Source: Burkholderia gladioli
GTDB taxonomy: Bacteria; Pseudomonadota; Gammaproteobacteria; Burkholderiales; Burkholderiaceae
Length of the DNA stretch: 64,000 nucleotides
Direction of reading: 5' to 3'
Assembly (NCBI RefSeq): GCF_000959725.1
Contig: NZ_CP009322.1
Coordinates: 248,001 to 312,000, forward strand
Shown here piece after piece: positions 27,976-37,813 of the stretch. The position numbers were made by a program, and so were the translations under genes. The notes under the pieces are model-generated. The model made no database searches, had not been told where the DNA came from, and saw nothing but the letters and a program-made list of their open reading frames with translations. Positions within the stretch are counted from its first letter, which is position 1. Every line of letters begins with the position of its first letter.

Positions 27976-28338
27976 TCAGCGCAATACCTCCACATGATCG
28001 GCGTCGACCTTGGCGTGACCCCAGCCCTTGCGCTCGAACTTGCCGAATATCTTCACCTCGTTCTTCTCGTTGACGGGCTTGCCCGGCACCCAGCGCCAGA
28101 TCTTGTCGTCGATCTCGAGGTGGATCGTGCCGGTGGAGTCGGCGAATTCGTAGTCTTCCCCGCCGAGATGCCGGACGATGTGGCCTTGCAGTTGCACGGG
28201 CTGGTCGTGCCAGCCGTTTGCGAGGATGTCCTTCACGGTGGTGATGGTGTTCGCGGAAGGGCCGGTGTATTGGGCCTGGGCGTTGGAAGCCAGCAGGCTG
28301 GCCAGGGCGACTGTCATGATTCCGGCGAAGTGCTTCAT
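27976..28338 (-). CDS. YgiW-family periplasmic OB-fold (BOF) protein
   Basis: 120 aa with a signal peptide (cleavage after about SNAQA). The mature part fits the bacterial OB-fold family of YgiW/YdeI: TVKDILANGWHDQPVQLQGHIV, then EFADSTGTIHLEIDDKIW and NEVKIFGKFER. E. coli homologues help in oxidative and acid stress, with no enzymatic activity known. It is monocistronic with its own terminator. Confidence 0.88.
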   Translation of the reverse strand: MKHFAGIMTVALASLLASNAQAQYTGPSANTITTVKDILANGWHDQPVQLQGHIVRHLGGEDYEFADSTGTIHLEIDDKIWRWVPGKPVNEKNEVKIFGKFERKGWGHAKVDADHVEVLR

Positions 28339-28915
28339 GATCTTCTTCCTGTTCTTGGCTGGCTGTCGCGCTGGGGATGCCGCGTGGCAAGCCGTGGCCG
28401 GGGTTCGGGAATCGGAAGATTAAGCAGATCGGCGGGAGACGTCGAAGCGGCACGGCGCCACATTGGACGAGTAAGAATGAGTGCCTCACAGGGGGCATCT
28501 GGCGTAGCTACTTTTTTTGCATGGCTTCCAAGGCTTGGCGATGCGATTGGCAAGGAGTTACAAAAATGCGCTTATTTTTGGAAAAAAATTCCGAGTCATT
28601 CCGGCGAGAATTGCCCCAGCCAAAGTACACGTGAGCATGTTTCGCGACACAACGCCTATGTGAGGACGCCGGTGCAATCCCTAGAGACTCGCCCGAAGCA
28701 GCGCTCGACATGCAGCGTCATGTTGGGATTTTATGCATACATTTCCGCTCATGTGGCCATCCATTTCTTTTTTCATACATCCGACAGGCTGTTCGTGACT
28801 TTCATCTCGGCATGCACGCCAGTTTTCGGCATTGTCGCGCTGGGTTGCCATTTGATATGTAAATATCGACATTGATCGCTGGTTTCCGGCCGCATGTCGC
28901 AAGGCGATGTAATCG
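28339..28915. other. Noncoding stretch, no gene recognised
   Basis: 577 nt between the YgiW-like start and the end of the ABC permease gene, which reads toward it. The part from about 28500 to 28900 is less GC-rich. Short open frames here have no ribosome site or recognisable product. The YgiW-like promoter should lie at the left end. Nothing else was identified. Confidence 0.5.
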
Positions 28916-30601
28916 TCATGACACTACATGCTGTCGCATCACCAGGCGTTTCATGGCCAGGCGCATGAGCACGAGAGCGAGCGACGTCACTGCCATGATG
29001 CAGGTGGAATAAGCGGCGGCCTGTGAAACGAAGCCGTTTTCATCCAACTGCATGACGGCGACCGAAGCGAGATTCAGCGAGGGAGTGACAAGAAAGACGA
29101 CGGCCGAGAGCGTCACCATCGAGCGCATGAACAGAAAGAAAAATACGCTCACAGCCGTCGCGGCGACGAAGGGCAGCACGGCGTCCTGAAGTGCGTGACG
29201 CAGGCCCCCTCCCAGGCAATCCACGACCTCCTCGAGTACCGCCGGCGCTGCGCGCAATCCGGTGCTCATCGTCAGAAAACCCTGCGTGTGGTAGTGGTAG
29301 AAGTTGCAGAGCACGATAACGCTGGCGCTGCCGTAAAGCCAGGTCCCCAGCGGCCCGCCATTGAACGCGAGAATGTAGGCGAGGCCCACTACCATCCCCG
29401 GCACGGCGGCCGGCAACACGGCCACGGTGTAAATCAACCGCGATACCGCGCCCGGCATGCTGCGCGCGCCGTAGCTCAGGCAGAACAACAGCACCACGCC
29501 CAGCGCGGCGGCCGCGAGCGAGATTTCCAGTGATGTGAAGATTGCGCCATATCCGCCGGACAACTCGCCCCCGTAATTGGCGAGTGTCAAGTCGAGCCGG
29601 TACGGCCACAAGCGCACGAAGCTGGCAAAGACGACGGTGGCGACGGACGCCAGGATCGGCAACAGCGCGAGCAGGCAGCCGAAGCCGAGCAGTCCGTCAC
29701 GCGGGAGATTCACGCCGGGAGTCACCGGTACACGGCTTTCCGATGCACCGCCGAATTGCCGCTGGGAGGCCACGCGCTCGATATATACCGAGGCGAGCGA
29801 GGGTAGCAACAGCACCATGCCGACTGCCGCCCCCATGCCGAAGTTCATCTGCCCGGAAACCTGGTTATAGATTTCCGTGGCGAGCACGTGATAGTTTCCG
29901 CCGATCACCACCGCATTCCCGAAGTCCGTGATCGTCACGGTGAACACGACGAAGGCCGCGGACAGCAGGCCAAAGCGCGTGTTCGGCAAGGTGAGTGCAA
30001 GGAATTGCTGCCAGCGTCGAGCGCCGAGCACATCGGCGGCATCGTAGTAGCGGGCGTCGGATTGTGCGAGGGCGGCGCCGATAATGAGCACGGCCTGCGG
30101 CAAGGCATAGATCACGTCGGCGATCAGGAGTCCCCAAAAGCCGTAGATGTCGATGTCCCAGCCAGTCCACTTGTGTACCAGGCCATTGCGTCCGAGCAGG
30201 AACAGCATGCCGAGGCCTTGCATCAGCGAAGGCGCGAGCATGGGGAGCAGCAGCGTCGCGCGGATCGCGTTCGGGGCAGGCAGGCGCGAGCGTTGCAGGG
30301 TGAACGCGATCATGAAGCCGAGGACGATGCTCACGAGCGTCGTCGCGGTACTCAGCACAAGGCTGTGCCACGCAGCATCGAGCATGCCGGGGGTGCGCCA
30401 GAGGGCGACGTAGTTGTCCAGTCCCAGTCTTGCGTTGCCATTCAGCAGGCTGTGCCACGCGATGACCGCAAGCGGGTAGAGAAAGAAGAGCGCGAGGCAG
30501 GCGAGCGGCACCACGACCATCGCGACACGCAGCACGGGGCCCATCGTGAAGCTTGTACGCGCGGCGCGCGAGCCGGTCTTGCCGGCGAGCGAGGCGTTCA
30601 T
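28916..30601 (-). CDS. Fused double permease of an AEP/iron-type ABC importer
   Basis: 561 aa holding two binding-protein-dependent permease domains in one chain, about 12 helices. Its layout matches the fused permeases annotated for 2-aminoethylphosphonate (PhnU/V-like) and FbpB/AfuB importers. The EAA-type loops are visible (for example near residues 185-205, YYDAADVLGARRWQQFLALT, and a second set near 460). The ATG at 30601 overlaps the ATPase stop as ATGA; a GTG 12 nt upstream is less likely. It is the third gene of the SBP-ATPase-permease operon. Confidence 0.88.
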   Translation of the reverse strand: MNASLAGKTGSRAARTSFTMGPVLRVAMVVVPLACLALFFLYPLAVIAWHSLLNGNARLGLDNYVALWRTPGMLDAAWHSLVLSTATTLVSIVLGFMIAFTLQRSRLPAPNAIRATLLLPMLAPSLMQGLGMLFLLGRNGLVHKWTGWDIDIYGFWGLLIADVIYALPQAVLIIGAALAQSDARYYDAADVLGARRWQQFLALTLPNTRFGLLSAAFVVFTVTITDFGNAVVIGGNYHVLATEIYNQVSGQMNFGMGAAVGMVLLLPSLASVYIERVASQRQFGGASESRVPVTPGVNLPRDGLLGFGCLLALLPILASVATVVFASFVRLWPYRLDLTLANYGGELSGGYGAIFTSLEISLAAAALGVVLLFCLSYGARSMPGAVSRLIYTVAVLPAAVPGMVVGLAYILAFNGGPLGTWLYGSASVIVLCNFYHYHTQGFLTMSTGLRAAPAVLEEVVDCLGGGLRHALQDAVLPFVAATAVSVFFFLFMRSMVTLSAVVFLVTPSLNLASVAVMQLDENGFVSQAAAYSTCIMAVTSLALVLMRLAMKRLVMRQHVVS

Positions 30602-31614
30602 GCCGCCACCCATGCGCAGCGATCATTGGCGACGGAAAGGGTAACCGGCGTACCGGCTTCCATTGGCAATCCGCGTGCTTGTTCCGCGAGCAGTTCGCGG
30701 CCACACCACTGCACGCGTATGCGCGTGGTGCTGCCGAGGAAGATCGATTCGATCACGCGCGCGGGTGCCGTTTCGCCATGTTCACACGGCGACACCATGA
30801 GATCCTCGGGCCGCACGCATGCCTCGAATGCGGTATCGGCGCCGCCCGGATGGTGCTGCATCAAGTTGGGGAGCGCGTCGCGTACCCATGACGCCGGCAG
30901 CAGGTTCGACGTGCCGACGAAGCTTGCCACGAAGCGCGTGCGCGGGCGCTCGTACAGCTCGCGCGGCGAACCGATCTGCTCGATGCGCCCGTGATTCATG
31001 CAAATGATCTTGTCGGCGAGCGTAAGCGCCTCTTCCTGATCGTGCGTCACCATGATGGTGGGAATACGCAGACGGCGCTGGACATCGTGAATTTCCCGGC
31101 GCATTTCGACGCGCACCTGGGCATCGAGCGCGGAGAGCGGCTCGTCGAGCAGGAGGAGGGCGGGATCGACAGCGATGGCGCGCGCGATCGCGACGCGTTG
31201 CTGTTGACCACCGGAGAGTTGGCCCGGATAGCGGCCGGCAAGATGTGGCAGGCGAATCAGCTCGAGCAGTTCCTGGCAACGCGCTTCGATCCGGGCGCGC
31301 GGTTCGCCGCGAATTTTCATCCCATAGCCGATGTTCTGCGCGACAGTCATGTTCGGGAACAGCGAATAGGACTGGAACACGATGCCGAAGCCGCGCTCGC
31401 GCGCGGGAATCTCCAGCAACGAGCGCTCGCCCATCATGACCTTCCCGCCATCGGCATCGAGCAGCCCGGCGATGATACGCAGCAGGGTAGTCTTGCCGCA
31501 ACCGCTCGGACCCAGCAGACAGACGAACTCGTCCTCCCGCACGTCGAAATCAATGCGTTCGAGCGCGACGTGCCCGGAAAATGTCTTGATGAGATCGGAT
31601 ACGGTGAGATGCAT
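30598..31614 (-). CDS. ABC importer ATPase with TOBE-like tail
   Basis: 338 aa. Walker A GPSGCGKTT (about residues 35-43), the signature LSGGQQQRVAIARA, Walker B LLLLDEPLSALD and the H-loop TIMVTHDQEEAL are intact. The C-terminal ~100 residues form a TOBE regulatory domain as in PotA/FbpC/PhnT-like ATPases. It powers the fused permease encoded next (4-nt overlap) and the binding protein encoded 81 nt upstream. The family covers iron, phosphonate and phosphosugar importers, so the substrate is open. Confidence 0.92.
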   Translation of the reverse strand: MHLTVSDLIKTFSGHVALERIDFDVREDEFVCLLGPSGCGKTTLLRIIAGLLDADGGKVMMGERSLLEIPARERGFGIVFQSYSLFPNMTVAQNIGYGMKIRGEPRARIEARCQELLELIRLPHLAGRYPGQLSGGQQQRVAIARAIAVDPALLLLDEPLSALDAQVRVEMRREIHDVQRRLRIPTIMVTHDQEEALTLADKIICMNHGRIEQIGSPRELYERPRTRFVASFVGTSNLLPASWVRDALPNLMQHHPGGADTAFEACVRPEDLMVSPCEHGETAPARVIESIFLGSTTRIRVQWCGRELLAEQARGLPMEAGTPVTLSVANDRCAWVAA

Positions 31615-31695
31615 GGTGACTTCCCAGTGTGGCCAAGGCGGGGTTGTCCGGCATTGCGCCGGACATGGACAGGATGCGGGACCGCGCGATTGCGC

Positions 31696-32712
31696 TCAAT
31701 GCATCACGTCGGTCTTGAAGCGTTTGAGTACGGCATCGTGCATCTTCGCGGAAGCGGCGAAGTCCATCGGATACAGCACCTTGGCGACGTCGGCGGGCAA
31801 GCCATCGGCGATCTGTTCGGGAGTCGGCTTGATGCCGGGCGTCGTGACGATTTCCTTGTATTGCTGGTAGAGCTTCGCGGCGGCAGGCGAGGCGACCCAT
31901 TCGAGGAAGCGCTGGGTATCGGCCTGATGCGTCGAGCTCTTGAGCATGCCCGAGCCTTCGAGCTCGTAACCGACATATTTCGACGGAATCACCATCTTCA
32001 CCGGGAAGCCGGCCTTGATCGACTGCATGGCGACGAACGCGAACGATGCGCCGACGGCGTATTCACCGGTGCGGGCGAGCTTGCAGGGTTGCGAGCCAGA
32101 CGGCGTGAACTGCGCGACATTCGCGCCGAGACCCTTGAGGATCTGCCAGCCTCTTTCCTCCCCCGCGCCTTGCAGGATCGCCGCGATCTGCAGGTAACCC
32201 GTTCCTGAAGAGGCCGGATCGGGCATCACCAGATTGCCTTTGTAGACCGGCTTCGCGAGGTCTTCCCACGAGGTCGGCATGGGAAGCTTCTTCGCGGCGA
32301 GCGCTTCGGTGTTCACGCAGAGCGCGGCCATGTAACCCGTTGCGGCAAACCATTTGCCGGCCGGATCGCGGAACTGCTTCGGCAGACTGGAGATGGTCTT
32401 GCCGCTCACCGGCGCGAGTTGGTCCGCGATGCGCGGATCCAGCAGGTTCGTGAGCGCCTCGCCCCAGACCGCATCCGCGTGCGGCGCGCCGGATTCGGCG
32501 ATGAGGCGCGCGGCGAGATCGCCGGTGGACAGGCGCAGGACGTTGACCTGCACATCAGGCATCGCCTTTTTCGCGGCGGCAAGGTACGTGGCGATTTCGT
32601 CGCTTTCCAGTGCGGAGTACACCGTGATCTGTCCGGCCAGGGCGGCGTTCGAGATCGTGCACGCGAGCAGCCCGAGGGCGAAAAGCGAAGTCAGTGTCTT
32701 GCGGATACGCAT
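31696..32712 (-). CDS. Periplasmic binding protein, 2-aminoethylphosphonate/iron/phosphosugar type
   Basis: 338 aa with a signal peptide (about 1-26, ANAALAG-like end). It belongs to the FbpA-like cluster: ITVYSALESDEIATYL, MPDPASSGTGYLQIAA and SGSQPCKLARTGEYAVG. The PASSGTG and SGSxPC motifs recall proteins annotated as 2-aminoethylphosphonate binders, and AfuA, a hexose-phosphate binder, is in the same superfamily. Iron-type tandem tyrosines are not evident. With no phnW/phnX genes nearby and a phosphatase gene divergent, a phosphorylated polyol or sugar is a fair alternative. The ribosome site AGGAAG lies about 7 nt before the ATG. Confidence 0.87.
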   Translation of the reverse strand: MRIRKTLTSLFALGLLACTISNAALAGQITVYSALESDEIATYLAAAKKAMPDVQVNVLRLSTGDLAARLIAESGAPHADAVWGEALTNLLDPRIADQLAPVSGKTISSLPKQFRDPAGKWFAATGYMAALCVNTEALAAKKLPMPTSWEDLAKPVYKGNLVMPDPASSGTGYLQIAAILQGAGEERGWQILKGLGANVAQFTPSGSQPCKLARTGEYAVGASFAFVAMQSIKAGFPVKMVIPSKYVGYELEGSGMLKSSTHQADTQRFLEWVASPAAAKLYQQYKEIVTTPGIKPTPEQIADGLPADVAKVLYPMDFAASAKMHDAVLKRFKTDVMH

Positions 32713-32988
32713 TGCGTTCTTCCTGTAAGAGTAAGAGGCGACCGAAGAAGGAACCCCACAACGTCACGAGGCGCGTGCTGTTGCCGTCGGTGTCGGACCA
32801 TGTCTCGATGATGTGTTGTTTTGGGGATGTTTGCAGAATATTGGCATTGGGTCTAGCAATCAAAAATATCTGCTGCCATGATGGCGTCACCGCGAAAGCG
32901 GGCCTTCGCGCGCCTGGCTCGCGAGCGGGCTTGCCATACTATTTTTGACACGGCAGCGTCAGCGCTGCCCCGGAAGAGGGCGTTCAAG
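32713..32988. promoter_or_regulatory. Divergent promoter region with hairpin before the phosphatase gene
   Basis: 276 nt lie between the binding-protein gene (minus) and the phosphatase gene (plus). A 7-bp stem with a 4-nt loop (32952-32958 with 32963-32969) sits just before the phosphatase ribosome site. It could be an operator half-site pair for the DeoR-type regulator encoded downstream, or a simple hairpin. Low certainty. Confidence 0.4.
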
Positions 32989-33780
32989 ATGAATCAGGAA
33001 AGCGACGACGTGCTGGGCGGATTCGAGGCATTTGCAGTACAGCTCGCCGACGAGGCGCGCGAGATCTCGCTGCGCTATTTCCGCAAGAAGCTCGATGTCG
33101 AGACCAAGTCGGACGAGAGCCCGGTGACCATTGCCGATCGCGAGATCGAGGCACATATCCGCGCGCGGCTCGCGCAGCGTTTCCCGGCGCACGGCATTTT
33201 CGGCGAGGAGCACGGGCGGGAGCGAACCGACGCACGGTACGTCTGGGTTATCGATCCGATCGACGGCACGCGCAGTTTCGTGACGGGCTGGCCGATCTGG
33301 GGAACGCTGTTCGCGCTGCTGAGAGACGGTGAACCGATACTCGGTGTCATCGATGTGCCCGTGACCGGCGAACGATGGATCGGCGGCGAGCCGGGCGCCT
33401 TCGACGTCCAGGGTCAGGCCTTGCGCACGAGCGGGTGCACGAGTCTCGCGGCGGCAAATGTCTACGCGACATCTCCGGATATCTTTGATGCCAATGAACT
33501 GCCGGTGTTCGAAGCGGTGTGCCGCGCGGCCGCCAGCCGCCGGTTCGGTGGCGATTGCTACTGTTACGCGATGGTCGCGTCGGGCTATGTCGATGCCGTC
33601 GTCGAAGCAGGCTTGCAGCCTTATGACTATCTGGCTATCGTGCCGGTCGTGGAGGCTGCGGGTGGGCGCGTGACCGACTGGCAGGGCCGCGCGGTCGGCA
33701 TGGAAAGCGATGGGCGGATTGTCGCCGCGGCTACGCCCGAACTGCATGCGCAGATCATCGAGTTCACCCGTCGCCTGTGA
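32989..33780 (+). CDS. Inositol-monophosphatase family phosphatase (HisN-like)
   Basis: 263 aa, Mg-dependent and Li-sensitive phosphatase fold. Metal-site motifs are GEEHG (about 70), WVIDPIDGTRSF (about 85-96) and the C-terminal EAGLQPYDYLAIVPVVEAAGG. The last motif is typical of HisN-type histidinol-phosphatases, but the family also acts on sugar and polyol phosphates. The ATG at 32989 follows GGAAGAGGG; an upstream in-frame ATG at 32878 reads through low-complexity sequence. Its place between an ABC importer and a DeoR regulator suggests dephosphorylation of an imported phosphate ester. That role is inference. Confidence 0.87.
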   Translation: MNQESDDVLGGFEAFAVQLADEAREISLRYFRKKLDVETKSDESPVTIADREIEAHIRARLAQRFPAHGIFGEEHGRERTDARYVWVIDPIDGTRSFVTGWPIWGTLFALLRDGEPILGVIDVPVTGERWIGGEPGAFDVQGQALRTSGCTSLAAANVYATSPDIFDANELPVFEAVCRAAASRRFGGDCYCYAMVASGYVDAVVEAGLQPYDYLAIVPVVEAAGGRVTDWQGRAVGMESDGRIVAAATPELHAQIIEFTRRL

Positions 33781-33824
33781 GCGCGGAAGTTGGACCGAAC
33801 ACGCAAGAAGGAGGAAGACAGTCC

Positions 33825-34595
33825 ATGTTGGTTGAGGAGCGATATCGCCGTATTCGCACGCTGCTGAAGTCGCACGGCACGGTGTCGGTAGAGCATATGA
33901 CGCAAGCGCTCGGCGTCTCGCGCGAGACGGTTCGCCGCGACCTTGTCGAACTCGAGACGGCGGGCGAAATCCGGCGCGTGCATGGCGGCGCCATGCTCGT
34001 GGAGAGCGAGCTGCCGATCAGCGTGCGAGCGGGCATTCGCGTGAAGGAAAAGCGTGCGCTCGCCCGCGGAGCGCAGGCTTATATCGGTAGCGGTCAGACG
34101 CTGTTCATCGATGCGGGCACAACCACGGCCATTCTTGCCGAAGCACTCGGTTCGCTGAGCGGGCTGCACGTCGTCACGAACTCGGTTGCCGTCGCCAACG
34201 AATTGAGCGGTGAGCGCGCCGCGAAGTCGGGGGGGCATTCGGTGCACCTGCTTGGCGGGACGTTCAATGCGTCGATCGGCGCGACGTATGGAGGTGCCGC
34301 GATCGCCGAGGTGCATCGCTTCTACGCCGATGTCGCCTTGCTGTCGCCGGTTGGCGTGGATGCGCTCCATGGTGCGACGAGCTTCGTGCAGGAGGAGGCG
34401 GAGATGGCCGATGCCATGAGCCGTAACGCGAGGCAGACCATTGTCCTCGCCGATTATTCGAAGATCGGTGTGCGCAGCCGAGTGGTGTCATGTCCCATCG
34501 AGCGCATCTCGGCCATTGTCACGAACACCCGGGCGGCGAAATCGCCTCATGCACAGGCGTTGGACCAGGTGGTGTCCGCGATCGACTACGTCTGA
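33825..34595 (+). CDS. DeoR/GlpR-family transcriptional regulator
   Basis: 256 aa. The N-terminal winged helix (about 6-60) has VSVEHMTQALGVSRETVRRDL and RRVHGGAML. The C-terminal DeoR sensor domain has IDAGTTTAILAEAL, DVALLSPVGVDA and ADYSKIGVRS, a fold that binds phosphorylated sugars. The ATG at 33825 follows AAGGAGG by about 10 nt. It lies 44 nt after the phosphatase gene and probably represses that gene and the divergent ABC importer in response to a sugar phosphate. Confidence 0.92.
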   Translation: MLVEERYRRIRTLLKSHGTVSVEHMTQALGVSRETVRRDLVELETAGEIRRVHGGAMLVESELPISVRAGIRVKEKRALARGAQAYIGSGQTLFIDAGTTTAILAEALGSLSGLHVVTNSVAVANELSGERAAKSGGHSVHLLGGTFNASIGATYGGAAIAEVHRFYADVALLSPVGVDALHGATSFVQEEAEMADAMSRNARQTIVLADYSKIGVRSRVVSCPIERISAIVTNTRAAKSPHAQALDQVVSAIDYV

Positions 34596-35088
34596 ACATA
34601 CCTCGCGCAGGTCGGAGCATCCGGCCTGCCCGTTCACGTCGGCGCGGTGATTGCGCCGATGGCGCGGGAAGCCGCCCCGCGCCGGCGGGTGTCGCGCTTC
34701 ATTACGTCTCCGAAATCGCAGCCGTCGACCGACGCGCGCTCATATTCATCGTGACAGCGCTGCGAGGAGCCGCTTTCTCCTTCGTGATCTTGGACGAACC
34801 GGTAGCCGGCGTGGCGCGCATCGGCGAACGCGTGCTGGCCGCGTTTGGGATACGAATGAGGAATCCAGGGGATCGCTGGATCCAGGTTCGGCCCGGCGAA
34901 AAGTTGATTTCACTTGCGACACCGTTTGCGGATCCGGCGATGACTGGGTGCCAGGTGCCAATTCGCGGCGGAAACGTCTTTTGCGCACGCCGGGGAAAAA
35001 TTTCTACTCGATCGTTTCGTTGAATTATTTCAGTAATTGATTCTTTTGCCGAAATAGCATGTAACGACAACCACATCGGGGTAGGCCA
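34596..35088. other. Intergenic stretch before the chemoreceptor gene
   Basis: 493 nt. An imperfect hairpin follows the regulator stop (34607-34616 with 34620-34629, one mismatch) but lacks a T-tract. The right end (about 34990-35080) is AT-richer and probably carries the promoter of the chemoreceptor gene. A short open frame crossing here is not convincing. Confidence 0.4.
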
Positions 35089-36693
35089 ATGAAGAAATTG
35101 ACTGTAGGACAAAAACTTGCCGGCGCCTTTGGCGTCGTCATCCTCATATCGTTGCTCGGCAGCGCGATCTCCATCATCAATTTCCTGCGCCTGAACGAAG
35201 CCAACGGATGGAATATCCACAGCTATGGCGTGCTGCGCGCCAACGACGATATGTTGGCCAGCATGGTCAACATGGAGACGGGAGTGCGGGGCTATGTGAT
35301 TTCCGGAGATGAAAAATTTCTCGATCCCTATCGAACCGGTCAGAGCCAGTTCGCGAAATCGTATGAGGTAATACACGCTCTCACCGTCGATAATGCCGCG
35401 CAGCAACGGCGTTTGGATGAGCTGCAGCAATTGCGCCAGGAGGTCGGCGACGTCGACCAGAAGCTGATCGCGCTCAGGCGTGACGTCAACGCAGGCACCC
35501 AACAGCAGAGCGCATTGGTCGACTATTTCACCCAGGGGAAAGACAAGCAGTTCATGGATCGCTACCGCGCGGTGTCGGCTGAAATCAACGGCGCCGAGCA
35601 GATCCTGCTCGACCAGCGCTCCGGCGATGTCATGGCGCTGAGTGCCTCGACGAAGGTGTCGCTGGCTGTCTCGGGGCTTGTGACGATCATTCTCGCGATC
35701 GTGCTGGGCGTGGTCATCACGCGCGGCATTATTCGATCATTGGGCGGCGAGCCCGCCGAGGCGGCCCAGGTGGCGGCCCGCATAGCGCAGGGCGATCTCT
35801 CGGTTTCGGCACCCACTCGGAACGATGATCGCGCGAGCCTGATGGCTTCCCTGGAAGCCATGCGGCTGCAACTCAGAGGCATCGTATCCGGAATCCAATC
35901 GTCTGCCGAAGCGATTACGGCTTCCGCGGGTGAAATCGCCCAAGGCAACCTGGACTTGTCTCAACGAACCGAGGAGCAAGCGGCTTCGCTGGAGGAGACT
36001 GCCGCCAGCATGGAGCAATTGACCTCGACCGTCCGCCAGAATACCGACAGCGCGAAGCAGGCGAACATGCTTGCCGCCAATGCTTGCGACGTGGCCGTGC
36101 GTGGTGGGACGGTGGTCAGCCAGGCTGTCGAGTCCATGCAGTCGATTTCGGAAAGCTCGGGCAAGGTGTCCCAAATCATTTCCGTCATCGAAGGCATTGC
36201 GTTCCAGACGAATATCCTCGCCCTCAATGCCGCGGTCGAGGCCGCGCGCGCGGGTGAACAGGGGCGGGGCTTCGCCGTCGTGGCTGGCGAGGTCCGCACG
36301 CTCGCCCAGCGCAGCGCAAGTGCTGCCAAGGAGATCAAGGATCTCATCGAAAGTTCGGCCGAGCGCGTAGCGGCAGGGGCCGAGCAGGTCAATCTAGCGG
36401 GATCCACCATGTCCGAGATCGTCAAGTCGGTGCGCCAGGTGACGGACATCATGGGTGAGATCGCTTCGGCGTCCGAGGAGCAGGGGACCGGCATCGAACA
36501 GGTGAACACCGCGGTAAGCCAGATGGACGCGGTGACACAGCAGAATGCCGCGCTGGTGGAACAAGCCTCCGCGGCAGCGCAAGCCATGGCGGAGCAGGCC
36601 ACGACGCTACGCGATGCGGTCAGATTCTTCAGGATTGGCGCGGCGGGCGGGCTGGGGAGCCGCGATGGCTTACGCAGTCCTGTGTACAACTAG
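35089..36693 (+). CDS. Methyl-accepting chemotaxis protein with CHASE3 sensor
   Basis: 534 aa. A membrane helix at about 10-33 and a second at about 188-212 flank a periplasmic CHASE3 domain with [21 protein letters not shown] (about 63-84). A HAMP domain (about 213-266) and a long coiled-coil signalling domain follow. The hairpin tip [20 protein letters not shown] (about 364-384) is the universal contact site for CheA and CheW. There is no C-terminal pentapeptide for CheR tethering. The ligand is unknown. It is a single gene with no flagellar or che neighbours. Confidence 0.94.
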   Translation: MKKLTVGQKLAGAFGVVILISLLGSAISIINFLRLNEANGWNIHSYGVLRANDDMLASMVNMETGVRGYVISGDEKFLDPYRTGQSQFAKSYEVIHALTVDNAAQQRRLDELQQLRQEVGDVDQKLIALRRDVNAGTQQQSALVDYFTQGKDKQFMDRYRAVSAEINGAEQILLDQRSGDVMALSASTKVSLAVSGLVTIILAIVLGVVITRGIIRSLGGEPAEAAQVAARIAQGDLSVSAPTRNDDRASLMASLEAMRLQLRGIVSGIQSSAEAITASAGEIAQGNLDLSQRTEEQAASLEETAASMEQLTSTVRQNTDSAKQANMLAANACDVAVRGGTVVSQAVESMQSISESSGKVSQIISVIEGIAFQTNILALNAAVEAARAGEQGRGFAVVAGEVRTLAQRSASAAKEIKDLIESSAERVAAGAEQVNLAGSTMSEIVKSVRQVTDIMGEIASASEEQGTGIEQVNTAVSQMDAVTQQNAALVEQASAAAQAMAEQATTLRDAVRFFRIGAAGGLGSRDGLRSPVYN

Positions 36694-37813
36694 GTAGACA
36701 CGTTGGCATCGCGGATTGATTCTGCAGCAGTCCGATGTCCGTTCGTCCAGGTTCGCCGCCGGAAGGCGCGCGAGCCGATCCGCTTTCGAGTCGAACCGGG
36801 GCGCACTTTCGCCGCGCGCTCGACTAGGTCCGGCTCGACACCGAGCGCCTCGCCAGCCTCGCACGGCACGCCCTTCGGTCGAGAGCCGACACGGCCGTGG
36901 GCAGCGTCGCGCGATCGCTGGCGACCTCGCGTCGATGATGCGCGAAGTCGCAGCCAATATGGAATGCATCCTGACTTCGCCTAATAGGACATGACCGCGG
37001 CTGCGAAGCACTCGATGCCGGGAGGTACCGGCTCTCTCCGGATTGAACCAATCGGTGGTACGCGCATTCCGCATGACGCCTGAAGTCTGATAATCCCGCC
37101 TCGATGAGGCATCACTTCCGAACGTATTCGTTTCGCCGACAACGTTTGCGCGCGAAATATTAGCAAATCTTCATTGCGTCGAAATTTTGTCGGGATACGA
37201 AAACCGGCCTGTCGAAATTCCAATTGAAGTTGCATGAAAATTTCCCGATGGGCGTTGCATCGACATTGTGTGGGCGAATGTAAACACGGTGTCATCGATC
37301 CGAATTCGGCAAGCCTTGCCGACCATGCACGACGCCGACAGTTACCGCTCACAATCCTTCGAAATTCCTGACGTTTGGCTTTGACGCAAACATTTGCAGT
37401 GGTGCAGGATTAACCAGTGCAGTGGCCCATGTCGCCATTCACTCCATCCGGAAAGCCGCACGGCATCCCGCCATGTACGGCTGAAACGTTCTCGATCCCG
37501 TCCCTTCTTCCGTTCCGATCCTCTCGGAAATGAGCAATCACTCGGTCGTTCCCAGCTGGTCCTTATTCGTATCGAGATGAAGTCTGCTACTCCGCGTCAA
37601 ATTTCAATGCATTGACTGAAATCAATTTCCCCTGAACTTCACGCAGGCATTTCCGCCGAATGTGACAAATCTCAATAAGTAGTGTCATGTTGGCGGCTTG
37701 ATTGATTCCGACAACAACACGGCGAGAACAGACATTCGCAAATCGGCGGGCGAAGGTCGCCCCTATGCTACGGCGCATAAAACAGAAATGTAAGAAATTG
37801 TTAAGGGGTCGCA
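36694..37813. other. Long noncoding region before the polysaccharide locus
   Basis: 1.1 kb without a supportable gene. Open frames on both strands are short, lack ribosome sites and give no recognisable product. Local base composition drops in 37100-37400 and 37600-37810. A 6-bp hairpin (37748-37753 with 37757-37762) lies about 50 nt before the AraC-type gene, whose SD is AAGGGG. It could hold a decayed gene or a regulatory RNA, but nothing specific is visible. Confidence 0.45.

Noticed and set aside
31696..32712. Assignment of the binding protein as a definite iron (FbpA) protein
   Set aside because: The paired tyrosines expected for ferric iron are not evident, and the PASSGTG and SGSxPC motifs fit other members of the superfamily better.
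34490..35023. A possible gene between the DeoR-type regulator and the chemoreceptor
   Set aside because: It starts inside the regulator gene, lacks a ribosome site and has no family resemblance.
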